Positions 49,063-57,750 of a stretch of DNA of 64,000 nucleotides are shown piece after piece. The DNA is from IMCC26077 sp964418325 (GTDB lineage Bacteria; Actinomycetota; Actinomycetes; Nanopelagicales; Nanopelagicaceae). Location of the stretch: contig CAYQLC010000001.1 of assembly GCA_964418325.1 (NCBI GenBank), positions 74,612 through 138,611 on the forward strand, read 5' to 3'. Within the stretch, counting starts at the first letter, position 1, and each line of letters starts with the position of its first letter. A program made the position numbers and the translations under genes. A model generated the notes under the pieces. It searched no databases and was not told where the DNA came from. It saw only the letters and a program-made list of their open reading frames with translations.

Positions 49063-50702
49063 TGAATCAAGAAGAGCCAGACTTCATCAAATCTTCTGCA
49101 ATTATGGCTGCTGGAACAATAGTCTCTCGGTTCACCGGATTAATTCGTAACCTCCTTACTGTTGCAGCTCTTGGCACAGCCCTCTTTGCTGATACTTTCA
49201 ATGTTGCCAATACCATTCCAACAATTCTTTACATCTTGCTAGCAGGTGGTGCGCTTAATGCCGTCTTTGTTCCGCAACTTGTTCGCTCTATGCGCGAGGA
49301 TGACGATGGAGGTTCAGCTTTTGCCTCACGATTACTTACATCGGTAGCAGCTCTTTTACTATTTATCACTGCGCTGGGCATTATTCTTGCGCCCCTAATT
49401 ACACGAATTTATGCTCCACGCTTCTCCCTTGCCGGCTTTGAAACCGAGCGTTCGTTAACAATCACTTTCATGCGCTATTGCCTGCCACAGATATTGATGA
49501 TGGGAATCTTCGTGATTCTCTCGCAAATTGGCAATGCTCGCGGGAAGTTTGGGCCCATGATGTGGGCACCGGTGCTCAATAATCTTGTCGGTATTGGCGT
49601 TTTGCTTGCTTTTCTCTTGATCGCCCCCGACGTCAGCGCTGACACCATCACACCAACGCAAACCGCCTTGCTTGGGATTGGGACCACGCTTGGTTTCGTA
49701 GTTCAAGCCTTAGTGCTAATTCCTGTGGTGAAAAAATCCGGATTACATTTAAAGGTTAGATTTGATTGGCGAAATTCTGATCTTGGAAAATCTTTTCGGT
49801 TAGGTAGCTGGACTCTTCTCTTTGTCCTTATTAATCAAATTGGATATTTGATAATAGTTCAGGTTGCTACCTCTGCGGCTGTACAAGCTAAATTAGAAGG
49901 AATCACCACTGGAGTTGGTTTCACTCCCTACTCTTATGCATATTTTATCTTCATACTTCCACACTCGGTTATTACAGTTTCCGTCATAACCGCGCTCTTA
50001 CCAAAAATCTCACGCCTTGCCCACGAGCAGAGAAATGAGTCAGTAAAAAATAATCTGGTCGAATCTCTTCGAAATATTGCGGTAGCAACTGCACCAAGTA
50101 CCGTTGTTTTCATAGCATTTGGAACAGCTATCGCATCACTGCTGTACGCGGGAACTAGCGCTGAAGATTCGCGGCAGATTGGATTAGTACTTGCTGGTTT
50201 TGCTCTTGGATTGATTCCATTCAGCACAATGCCTCTTTTACTTCGAGGGTTTTATGCCTATGAAGATACTAAAACACCGGTAATCATCAATCTCTTTGCA
50301 ACAGGATCGATGATGGTTTTAGCCGTTGTCGCCGAAAATGTTATTCCGTTTAGATATGTCACAGTCGCTCTGGCGATAATTCTTGGAATTAGCAATATCG
50401 TGGGTACCCTCTTATCTCTTCGGGCCCTTGAGCGGCGAGTTGGAAAATTCCCTAAGCGAGAGCTCCTTCGTTCTCACGGAAAACTTCTCCTGCTCTCCTG
50501 CGTCGCAATAATCCCAAGCTTTGGAGCTTTCGCTCTGATCACGGGTTTTGCGGGCGTAGGTTGGATAAGCAATGCGCTCGCCTTGACGATTGGCGCACTA
50601 CTTTTTGGTTTCACCTATATATATGGCGGTCGAGTGGCGAAAGTGGAGGAAATCACATCGCTCTATCGGCAGATTAGAGCGCGATTCCGAGGCGAGGAAT
50701 AG
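49062..50702 (+). CDS. murJ: Lipid II flippase MurJ
   Basis: Moves the peptidoglycan precursor lipid II across the cytoplasmic membrane. The 546-residue protein has about fourteen membrane segments. SSAIMAAGTIVSRFTGLIRN is the family start, with the conserved Arg residues in the first helix. The ATG at 49062 overlaps the upstream TGA. Unlike mycobacterial MurJ (MviN), there is no C-terminal pseudokinase and extracellular extension, so regulation by FhaA-type binding is not expected. Confidence 0.95.
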   Translation: MNQEEPDFIKSSAIMAAGTIVSRFTGLIRNLLTVAALGTALFADTFNVANTIPTILYILLAGGALNAVFVPQLVRSMREDDDGGSAFASRLLTSVAALLLFITALGIILAPLITRIYAPRFSLAGFETERSLTITFMRYCLPQILMMGIFVILSQIGNARGKFGPMMWAPVLNNLVGIGVLLAFLLIAPDVSADTITPTQTALLGIGTTLGFVVQALVLIPVVKKSGLHLKVRFDWRNSDLGKSFRLGSWTLLFVLINQIGYLIIVQVATSAAVQAKLEGITTGVGFTPYSYAYFIFILPHSVITVSVITALLPKISRLAHEQRNESVKNNLVESLRNIAVATAPSTVVFIAFGTAIASLLYAGTSAEDSRQIGLVLAGFALGLIPFSTMPLLLRGFYAYEDTKTPVIINLFATGSMMVLAVVAENVIPFRYVTVALAIILGISNIVGTLLSLRALERRVGKFPKRELLRSHGKLLLLSCVAIIPSFGAFALITGFAGVGWISNALALTIGALLFGFTYIYGGRVAKVEEITSLYRQIRARFRGEE

Positions 50703-50726
50703 CCGAAGACTGATTCTGGTTGAAGA

Positions 50727-50732
50727 TAGTAT
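50727..50732 (+). promoter_or_regulatory. -10 element of a possible leaderless promoter (trxB)
   Basis: TAGTAT lies 7 nt before an in-frame GTG at 50740 and overlaps the alternative ATG at 50731. If it is used, TrxB starts at the GTG. Confidence 0.3.
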
Positions 50733-51693
50733 GGCGGCCGTGAGCACTACGAATCCTGGCCTTATTCGAGAAGTTGTCATAGTGGGATCTGGCCCAGCTG
50801 GATATACCGCTGGGGTATATGCCGGACGGGCTCAACTTAAGCCCTTGCTCTATGAAGGTTCGGTCACCGCTGGTGGTGCGCTGATGAATACCACTGATGT
50901 CGAAAATTTCCCGGGCTTCCCTGAAGGAATCATGGGACCGGATTTAATGGAGAACATGCGCAAGCAAGCTGCGCGATTTGATGTAGAGATTGTCACTGAT
51001 GACATCGTCGAGATGTCCCTTGACGGTGATATCAAGATTCTCAAAGATGGAAGCGGAAATGAGATTCGCGCTAAAGCTGTGATTCTTGCAACCGGCTCTG
51101 CATATCGAGAAATCGGACTAGAAAATGAAAAACGTCTCTCTGGTCGCGGCGTCTCTTGGTGTGCGACATGTGATGGTTTCTTCTTTCGTAATCAAGTAAT
51201 CGCCGTAGTAGGTGGTGGTGACAGCGCAATGGAAGAGGCTAATTTTCTCACTCGTTTTGCTGAAAAGGTGATCTTGATTCATCGTCGCGATACTTTACGT
51301 GCTTCAAAGATCATGGCTGACCGTGCTAAAGCAAATCCCAAAATTGAATTCCTTTGGAATCACGAAGTAATAGATGTTCTTGGCGATGACAAGGTGACTG
51401 GATTGAAAATTCGTAACACGGTAGATGGCAAAGAAGGCTCCCTTGATGTCACTGGATTATTTGTTGCTATCGGACATGACCCACGTAGTGAGTTAATCAA
51501 GGGCCAGGTTGAACTCGATGATGAGGGATATGTGATTGTTGGTAGCGCCGGTCGCGCTGGAACAGCTACTAACCTCAAAGGGGTCTTTGCATGCGGAGAT
51601 CTTGTTGACCATACCTACCGTCAAGCAATCACTGCCGCTGGATCTGGCTGTGCTGCAGCCTTAGATGCTGAACGATTCCTTGCCGGGCACTAG
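50731..51693 (+). CDS. trxB: Thioredoxin-disulfide reductase
   Basis: FAD enzyme that reduces thioredoxin with NADPH. FAD-binding VGSGPAGYTAGVYAGRAQ, redox-active CATC, and the NADPH-binding GGGDSAMEEA are all present. The length from ATG 50731 is 320 residues. GTG 50740 (317 residues) is an equal alternative because neither start has a Shine-Dalgarno sequence. In mycobacteria sigM lies between murJ and trxB. Here the two genes are only 28 nt apart and sigM is missing. Confidence 0.95.
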   Translation: MAAVSTTNPGLIREVVIVGSGPAGYTAGVYAGRAQLKPLLYEGSVTAGGALMNTTDVENFPGFPEGIMGPDLMENMRKQAARFDVEIVTDDIVEMSLDGDIKILKDGSGNEIRAKAVILATGSAYREIGLENEKRLSGRGVSWCATCDGFFFRNQVIAVVGGGDSAMEEANFLTRFAEKVILIHRRDTLRASKIMADRAKANPKIEFLWNHEVIDVLGDDKVTGLKIRNTVDGKEGSLDVTGLFVAIGHDPRSELIKGQVELDDEGYVIVGSAGRAGTATNLKGVFACGDLVDHTYRQAITAAGSGCAAALDAERFLAGH

Positions 51694-51730
51694 AGTTTTC
51701 ACCATATAAAAGTAGAGAGAAGAGAGAAAT

Positions 51731-52054
51731 ATGGGAGCAACAAAGGCAGTAACGACAGCGACTTTCGACGCCGAAGTCTTAAAGAGCAGCACCCCAGTAC
51801 TCGTTGATTTCTGGGCAGAATGGTGCGGACCGTGTCGGGCTGTTGCACCCATCCTCGAAGAAATTGCCTCAGAGCATGCTGCAAAACTCAAGATCGTCAA
51901 ACTCAATACCGACGAAGAGAGCGCAATCGCCATTAAATATGGAATCACCTCAATTCCAACGATGAATCTCTTCGTCAATGGCCAGGTAGTAAAGACCATA
52001 ATTGGCGCTCGTCCGAAGCCTGCAATCATGAAGGAACTCGAAGGTTTTATTTAA
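51731..52054 (+). CDS. trxA: Thioredoxin
   Basis: Small cytoplasmic disulfide reductant of 107 residues with the active-site WCGPC near residue 34 and the cis-Pro in TSIPTMNLF. AGAGAAGAGAG precedes the ATG. It follows its reductase trxB by 37 nt and precedes the cwlM-like gene by 3 nt, the usual actinobacterial order. Confidence 0.97.
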   Translation: MGATKAVTTATFDAEVLKSSTPVLVDFWAEWCGPCRAVAPILEEIASEHAAKLKIVKLNTDEESAIAIKYGITSIPTMNLFVNGQVVKTIIGARPKPAIMKELEGFI

Positions 52055-52057
52055 ACC

Positions 52058-53194
52058 GTGGTCGATGAGGCGCTCGCACAACCCGGTGATAGCGGTCAAG
52101 TTGTCACCGAAGTAATCGCCTCGCTCGCTCGCTTAGGTTTACTTCGAAACACTCCTGCATCATTCGATAGCGATGTCGTCGCAGCGCTGGCCCATTTCCA
52201 GCAGAGCCGGGGCTTATCGGCGACAGGAATATTGACGCGCAGCACTTATCTTGCACTTGAAGAAGCGCGCTGGAGGTTGGGCGATCGTACTCTTTCAGTA
52301 ATACCTGGCGCTTTGATGCGCGGTGATGATGTCACTACATTGCAACAACGTTTGACCGAGATGGGCTTTGATTGCGGTCGGATTGATGGAATCTATGGTC
52401 CACTTACCGAAACAGCAATTAAAGAATTTCAACGCCAAGTTGGGCTCTCTGCAGATGGCATCGCCGGTGTAGGAACATTCAAAGCACTTATTCGACTAAC
52501 GGGGACCGTCAAAGGGGGCACGCCCTCAACTCTGCGCGATGAGTATTTGGTCCGTAGGCGTGGTCCAGCTTTAAATGGAAAGGTAGTCGTTCTCGATCCA
52601 AGCTTTGGTGGCAGCGCAAAAGGTTCTGAAGCGTTCGGATTAAATGAAGCGCAAATAGTCCTTGATGTAGCGCAGAGACTAGAGGGTCGACTCAATGCCT
52701 TGGGTGTTCGTACCTTCTTGACCCGCGGAAAAGAGACTAACCCTTCCGAATTAGAGCGAATCGAATTTGCCAATAAATGTGGGGCAGATCTTGTCATCTC
52801 ACTTCATCTAGAACACCATGCAAATCCGATTGCCTCTGGAGTAGCCACCTACTACTACGGGAGTGACGCCCGCGAGGTGCACTCTGTTGTCGGTGAAAAA
52901 TTAGCTACCTTGATCCAACGAGAGATATCAGCGAGAACAGATTTGTTGAACTGCCGAACACATGCTCGAACGTGGGAACTACTTCGCTTAACGAAAGCTC
53001 CCGCTGTCCGTGTCGACCTTGGTTATCTCACCAATGAATCGGACGCAACGAAACTTGCGCGCGCAGGATTCCGGGATACCTTGGCCGAAGCATTTGTTGT
53101 TGCCATTCAACGTCTCTACTTGGCAGTCGAGGAAGATGCAGCAACCGGCACTCTCTCGATTGCAGATCTTCGAAAAGCTGGCCTTCGAAAATAG
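52058..53194 (+). CDS. cwlM: CwlM-like protein: amidase fold with two peptidoglycan-binding domains, catalytic residues degenerate
   Basis: A 378-residue protein. Two PG_binding_1 domains (about 10-70 and 85-145) are followed by an N-acetylmuramoyl-L-alanine amidase-3 fold (about 170-360). The first Zn ligand His of DPGHGG is absent (DPSFGG), and the usual catalytic Glu region reads VDLGYLTN. The Glu of LNEAQ and the His of SLHLEHH remain. There is no signal peptide. Mycobacterial CwlM is a cytoplasmic regulator of MurA rather than a wall hydrolase, and this sequence fits such a role. Confidence 0.88.
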   Translation: MVDEALAQPGDSGQVVTEVIASLARLGLLRNTPASFDSDVVAALAHFQQSRGLSATGILTRSTYLALEEARWRLGDRTLSVIPGALMRGDDVTTLQQRLTEMGFDCGRIDGIYGPLTETAIKEFQRQVGLSADGIAGVGTFKALIRLTGTVKGGTPSTLRDEYLVRRRGPALNGKVVVLDPSFGGSAKGSEAFGLNEAQIVLDVAQRLEGRLNALGVRTFLTRGKETNPSELERIEFANKCGADLVISLHLEHHANPIASGVATYYYGSDAREVHSVVGEKLATLIQREISARTDLLNCRTHARTWELLRLTKAPAVRVDLGYLTNESDATKLARAGFRDTLAEAFVVAIQRLYLAVEEDAATGTLSIADLRKAGLRK

Positions 53195-53231
53195 CCTCGT
53201 AATTCCGGAATATCTCCCCCTGACGACAGGG

Positions 53232-53237
53232 TAAAGT
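53232..53237 (+). promoter_or_regulatory. -10 element of a probable leaderless promoter (aminotransferase)
   Basis: TAAAGT lies exactly 6 nt before ATG 53244. No Shine-Dalgarno sequence lies at a usable distance. Confidence 0.4.
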
Positions 53238-53243
53238 TCACCC

Positions 53244-54500
53244 ATGTCGAAGTTGGTCCCCCATGAAGAGAACCTCACTGCACGATATGCAGAGCGAGCA
53301 GCCCGCATGGTGCCCAGCGAGATTCGCTCGCTCTTCGCCGTCGCCTCTCGTCCCGAAATAGTCTCGCTAGCCGGGGGCATGCCAAATCTCTCCGCTTTAC
53401 CTATGGAGATGATGGCTGATGTAGTGAAGAAATTGATTCTCGATAATGGTCAGGAAGCTCTCCAGTATGGGAGTGGCCAAGGACATCCCCGCTTGCGCGA
53501 ACAAATTTGCGAGATGATGGCGCTCGAGGGCATTCGCGCCAAGAGTGATGATGTAGTCATCACTACTGGATCCCAAGCTGCGCTCGATCTCATCACTCGA
53601 ATTTTTATTGATCCAGGCGATGTCATTCTCGTTGAAGCGCCGTCATATGTAGGTGCTCTAGGTGTCTTTGCTCAGTACCAATCCCAAGTGGTTCATATTG
53701 CAATGGATGAGAAAGGCTTAATTCCTTCTGCGCTCTCCGAGGCAATTACAAAAGTGCGCGCTGCGGGAGGGAAAATCAAATTCCTCTATTGCATTCCTAA
53801 TTTCCAAAATCCATCTGGTGTGACTATGCCGGCATCGCGGCGAACGGAAATCCTCGATATTTGTAGAGAAGCTGAGATATTTGTAGTCGAGGATAATCCT
53901 TATGGACTTCTTGGGTTCGATGGCCCGGTTCCCAATGCGATGCGCGCTGAAGATCATGAAAATGTCATTTATCTGGGTTCCTTCTCGAAAACCATCGTGC
54001 CCGGGTTACGTGTGGGCTGGGCTTTGGTACCGCAAGGCGTAAAAGATAAGTTGATTATCGCCAACGAGTCTTCGGTGCTTTGTCCATCTAACTTTGCACA
54101 ATTAACAATCTCCAGTTATCTCGCCCACGAACCTTGGCGCGATCAAATTGCCTCTTTCTGTTCGCTATATAAAGAGCGCCGCGATGCCATGTTGGAAACC
54201 CTCGATGCTCATTTCCCGGCGAGCGCAACGTGGACCAGACCCAAGGGTGGTTTTTATGTGTGGGTCACCCTGCCACCAGAGATTGATACCAAACTTCTAG
54301 TGCCGCGGGCCATCGCCGCAAAAGTTGCATACGTTCCCGGAACTGCCTTCTACGCAGATGGTTTTGGCAGTTGGCAGATGAGGCTTTCGTATTGCCACCC
54401 GACGCCCGAACGAATCCGTAAAGGTGTTGCTGCCCTTGGTAATGTCGTCAAGGAAGAGATTGCCCGCCGCGGGGGCGAGAATCCAAAAGCTGTTAAGTAA
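53244..54500 (+). CDS. PLP-dependent aminotransferase (class I/II, 2-aminoadipate/MocR-like fold)
   Basis: A 418-residue fold-type I aminotransferase. The PLP lysine is in GSFSKTIVPGLRVGW, and the phosphate-binding and substrate Asn regions appear in YCIPNFQNPSG and VVEDNPYG. Related enzymes transfer amino groups of aromatic or branched amino acids or 2-aminoadipate. No DNA-binding domain is fused, so it is not a MocR regulator. A gene of this kind commonly lies between cwlM and parB in Actinobacteria. Confidence 0.9.
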   Translation: MSKLVPHEENLTARYAERAARMVPSEIRSLFAVASRPEIVSLAGGMPNLSALPMEMMADVVKKLILDNGQEALQYGSGQGHPRLREQICEMMALEGIRAKSDDVVITTGSQAALDLITRIFIDPGDVILVEAPSYVGALGVFAQYQSQVVHIAMDEKGLIPSALSEAITKVRAAGGKIKFLYCIPNFQNPSGVTMPASRRTEILDICREAEIFVVEDNPYGLLGFDGPVPNAMRAEDHENVIYLGSFSKTIVPGLRVGWALVPQGVKDKLIIANESSVLCPSNFAQLTISSYLAHEPWRDQIASFCSLYKERRDAMLETLDAHFPASATWTRPKGGFYVWVTLPPEIDTKLLVPRAIAAKVAYVPGTAFYADGFGSWQMRLSYCHPTPERIRKGVAALGNVVKEEIARRGGENPKAVK

Positions 54501-55385
54501 CTACCCTAAAAAGTAGTTGTCGAGCTTTCCTGCTATCGGAAGTTCCACCTCAAAGCACATTCCGCCGTATTTATCGTTATTGGCATCAAAGGCAAACTCT
54601 GGTTGATAGTGATCCTGAGCTGATGTTATAAACATAGTCTTGAGATCATCACCACCAAATGATGGACAGGTGGTTAGGGCTGTTGGCGCTTGAACAATGT
54701 TAAGGAGTTCACCCTCTGGAGAGTAATTGCGCACTTGGCCACATCCCCAAAAAGCAACCCAAAGATTGCCGAGCGAATCGGTACACATTCCATCAGGCAC
54801 GCCCGTTACATCGCTGACATCTATCGCAGGAAGCTCCTTGATTATCTCGCCCTTGACCGGGTCGAATTGATAGCGAGAAATCTCACGGGGAGCAGAATCA
54901 ATGTAGTACATGATTGTGCCATCAAGAGACCAATCGATTCCATTGGAGATCTGGACATTCTTTCGGTGGGTGCTGGAATTAAAGTGATGATCTATACGGC
55001 GAAGATCTCCGGCCTTAGATTCGGCGACAGCTTCAGCAACTCCAATCCATAGACAACCACATGGATCAATATTGCCATCATTAGTCTGTCCGACCTTTCG
55101 GTCGATATGCATATCGACCTCTCTAGTGATTGCAAAGTTCTCATCTATCGTTGCCAGGCGATCTCCTAGAGCAATGACAAAGCCGCCGGATTTACGTTTG
55201 CCTACATAGCTAACAAAATCACCGACCCTATGTGCAATTATCTCTTTGCTCTTGGGTAGATACTCTTTAATATACCCATCGAGTACATCTACCCAGAGGA
55301 AACTCTTGCGTCGCTCATCCCAGAGCGTTCCTTCACCTAATCCAGATTTTGATCCTGCAATCGGTGTTGCTTCAAAATGTGCCAT
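54501..55385 (-). CDS. SMP-30/gluconolactonase-family lactonase
   Basis: A 294-residue six-bladed propeller enzyme. The metal ligands appear as Glu in GLGEGTLWD, Asn in ISNGIDWS and Asp in GVPDGMCTD. QTNDGNIDPCGCLWIG is the usual substrate-side segment. It opens sugar lactones, and could serve the sugar-acid cluster 25 kb away. It is inserted between the aminotransferase and parB, which are neighbours in many relatives, and abuts the aminotransferase stop with no spacer. Confidence 0.9.
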   Translation of the reverse strand: MAHFEATPIAGSKSGLGEGTLWDERRKSFLWVDVLDGYIKEYLPKSKEIIAHRVGDFVSYVGKRKSGGFVIALGDRLATIDENFAITREVDMHIDRKVGQTNDGNIDPCGCLWIGVAEAVAESKAGDLRRIDHHFNSSTHRKNVQISNGIDWSLDGTIMYYIDSAPREISRYQFDPVKGEIIKELPAIDVSDVTGVPDGMCTDSLGNLWVAFWGCGQVRNYSPEGELLNIVQAPTALTTCPSFGGDDLKTMFITSAQDHYQPEFAFDANNDKYGGMCFEVELPIAGKLDNYFLG

Positions 55386-55387
55386 GG

Positions 55388-56284
55388 CTACCCCTCTATC
55401 TCTTCGATGATTCGACGTAAATCTTCCCCTGATGCAAATTCAATGATGATCTTGCCATTGCTTTTCCCGGTTGCCTTATCGATTGTTACTCGGGTGTTCA
55501 GGAAATCTCCCAGCTCTTCAGCAAGCTCTGCTAATTCTGGTGATGCGCCTTTACTCTTACCCGAAGCGGACTTCTTCTTCCCGCCTTTAACGCCCACCGA
55601 AATAATTTCCTCGACTGCGCGAACACTGAGCCCTTCGGTGACGATGCGATTAGCTAGCCGTTCCATCGCGGCCGAGTCGCCTAGCGCCAGGAGTGCTCGA
55701 GCATGGCCAGCAGAGAGAACACCGGCTGCTACCCGTCTTTGCACGTTGGGGGGTAGTTGCAGCAGCCGTAAGGTATTCGTGATGTGGGGGCGAGAACGCC
55801 CAATTTTTTGGGCTAATTCATCATGTGTGTAGTTAAAGTCATTGAGAAGTTGTTCGTAGGCTGCGCCCTCTTCTAGCGCATTTAATTCTGAACGGTGGAT
55901 ATTCTCGAGTAACGCTTCGCGTAATAATTGATCATCTGGAGTTTGTCTAATGATTACGGGAATCTCAGTAAGGCCAGCGGCCTTCGCCGCGCGCCAGCGA
56001 CGTTCACCCATAATCAATTCATAACGACCGTCACTTACAACTCGAACAACGGGTGGCTGTAGTACTCCCACCTCTTTTATTGAGGTAATCAGCTCTGCCA
56101 TCTTCTCTTCATCAAAAACAGTTCGTGGTTGTCGAGGATTTGGAGAGATGGAATTAATGGGAATTCGATTGAGATTTGCAACATCGACTTGCACGCCGGC
56201 AACTACCGATGAAAGTTGTTTTGGTTCTCCAGTTGGAATAAGTGAACCTAATCCTCGCCCGAGACCACCTTTACGTGTGCTCAT
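55388..56284 (-). CDS. parB: Chromosome partitioning protein ParB
   Basis: CTP-dependent DNA clamp that loads at parS and spreads to organise the origin. The 298-residue protein has the CTP-binding GERRWRAAKAAG box, the ENIHRSELNALEE segment, a helix-turn-helix (LAQKIGRSRPHITNTLRLLQL) and a C-terminal dimer domain after a Lys/Gly/Ser linker. Its ATG overlaps the parA stop (TAATG). Two parS-like sites are 0.9 and 1.4 kb away. Confidence 0.97.
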   Translation of the reverse strand: MSTRKGGLGRGLGSLIPTGEPKQLSSVVAGVQVDVANLNRIPINSISPNPRQPRTVFDEEKMAELITSIKEVGVLQPPVVRVVSDGRYELIMGERRWRAAKAAGLTEIPVIIRQTPDDQLLREALLENIHRSELNALEEGAAYEQLLNDFNYTHDELAQKIGRSRPHITNTLRLLQLPPNVQRRVAAGVLSAGHARALLALGDSAAMERLANRIVTEGLSVRAVEEIISVGVKGGKKKSASGKSKGASPELAELAEELGDFLNTRVTIDKATGKSNGKIIIEFASGEDLRRIIEEIEG

Positions 56285-57156
56285 TACTTTCGCCCTTTCT
56301 CATGTAATTCACGAGCCGCTGCAAGGTAAGCAAGGGCGCCAGGAGATGACATGTCATAAGTCAACACACTTTGCCCATAAGAGGGAGCTTCACTTACACG
56401 AACTGCACGAGGAATAACTGTTGTTAATATTTGTTCGGGAAAATGTGAACGAACAGTGGCTGCAACATCATGTGCAAGACGAGTTCTTCCATCGAACATC
56501 GTTAATAAGATTGCACCTATTTGTAAATGCGGATTGGTGTTTTCCGTTACTAAGGAGATAATTTTTATTAATTGGGTTAAACCTTCTAGCGCGTAGTACT
56601 CGCATTGGATCGGAATCAATAATTCATGCGCTGCAATTAACGCATTAAGTGTCAGTAAACCTAAACTCGGCGGGCAATCAATGATGATGTAGTCATAGCG
56701 TTCACTTGAATTATTGTGCGTCGACTCTTGCAAGTAATTGATCGCATCGCGTAATTTGAACTCACGACGCTCTAGCTCGACTAAATCAATTTCAGCGCCA
56801 GCGAGATCCACCCCAGCTGGCACAACATCTAATTTGGGATAACCCTCGGCACGTTGTCGGAGTGATGCGATATCTACGCCTTCAACAAGGAGTTCATAGG
56901 TGCCACGTACACCTTCGTGGTGCGGCACATTAAATGCTGTACTGGCATTTCCTTGCGGATCCAGATCAATAAGGAGAACCTTTAGCCCACCCATCGCGAG
57001 GGCAGCGCCAATATTTACCGCTGTGGTGGTCTTACCTACCCCACCCTTCTGGTTGGCAACGGTGATAATTCGAGTGGCACCGCTGGGAATCATTGGCTCT
57101 TTAAGGCGTCGCACCCCGACTACAGCTTTTGTTTCACGGGAAACAGTGGCGCTCAT
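56284..57156 (-). CDS. parA: Chromosome partitioning ATPase ParA
   Basis: A 290-residue Walker-type ATPase that moves ParB-bound origins. The deviant Walker A is KGGVGKTTTAVN, with LLIDLDPQGNAS and IIIDCPPSLG downstream. The N-terminus reads MSATVSRETKA; the VSRET part is the translation of a parS-like site (57130-57145). It is followed by parB with a one-base overlap. Confidence 0.97.
   Translation of the reverse strand: MSATVSRETKAVVGVRRLKEPMIPSGATRIITVANQKGGVGKTTTAVNIGAALAMGGLKVLLIDLDPQGNASTAFNVPHHEGVRGTYELLVEGVDIASLRQRAEGYPKLDVVPAGVDLAGAEIDLVELERREFKLRDAINYLQESTHNNSSERYDYIIIDCPPSLGLLTLNALIAAHELLIPIQCEYYALEGLTQLIKIISLVTENTNPHLQIGAILLTMFDGRTRLAHDVAATVRSHFPEQILTTVIPRAVRVSEAPSYGQSVLTYDMSSPGALAYLAAARELHEKGRK
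57130..57145. promoter_or_regulatory. parS-like ParB-binding site inside parA
   Basis: TGTTTCACGGGAAACA differs from the general bacterial parS (TGTTTCACGTGAAACA) at one position. Read on the other strand it is TGTTTCCCGTGAAACA, matching the second site near rsmG except at its last base. Confidence 0.85.
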
Positions 57157-57165
57157 AGAGCGCAG

Positions 57166-57750
57166 TTAACCAGCCTTTTCTATGGAAATCACCTTGCATC
57201 CACCAGTAGGTAGCGCTGGTTCAAGGATTTCTCCGCTCGCTCCCATGTATCGCGAGAGGGGGGTGTGAGCCAACTCTTCTTCAGCTCGCTCTCCCTTCAT
57301 GGCAAGGATTCGCCCACCTGGAGCGAGAAGGTGCCAGCTCCAAGCCAGTAATCGATCCATCGGGGCTACCGCTCGAGCGGTAACGACATCAAATTTCCCT
57401 TGAAAATCCAGGGCCTTTTTCCGCTCCACCTGGGTATTAGTCAACGCTAATCGCTCAATAGCCTCTCGGAGAAAGATGCACCGCCGCTCTAAGGGCTCCA
57501 GGAGGAGCATGGAGATATCTGGGCGGGCTAGCGCCAGGACTATTCCCGGCAAACCTGCGCCGCTGCCAATATCTATGGTTCGCGCTCCCTCTGGAATCAG
57601 GGTTGCTAGGGGGAGAGAGTTATAGATGTGGCGATCCCATATCCGCTCCCCCTCCCGGGGGCCGATGAGCCCTCGCTCTACCCCCTCGTTCTGCAGAAGA
57701 TGGGCATAGGGTTCAAATGTTTCCCGTGAAACCTGGATCTCTGGGGGCAT
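57166..57750 (-). CDS. rsmG: 16S rRNA (guanine-527 N7) methyltransferase RsmG
   Basis: SAM-dependent enzyme that methylates G527 of 16S rRNA. The 194-residue protein has the SAM-binding DIGSGAGLPGIVLA and the core AVAPMDRLLAW. Its N-terminus, QVSRETFEPY, includes a translated parS-like site. The start overlaps the jag stop (TAATG). It is part of the rpmH-to-parB operon. Confidence 0.96.
   Translation of the reverse strand: MPPEIQVSRETFEPYAHLLQNEGVERGLIGPREGERIWDRHIYNSLPLATLIPEGARTIDIGSGAGLPGIVLALARPDISMLLLEPLERRCIFLREAIERLALTNTQVERKKALDFQGKFDVVTARAVAPMDRLLAWSWHLLAPGGRILAMKGERAEEELAHTPLSRYMGASGEILEPALPTGGCKVISIEKAG
57718..57733. promoter_or_regulatory. parS-like ParB-binding site at the 5' end of rsmG
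   Basis: TGTTTCCCGTGAAACC differs from the general parS at two positions, but shares the centre CCCGTG with the site in parA read on the opposite strand. Confidence 0.75.
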
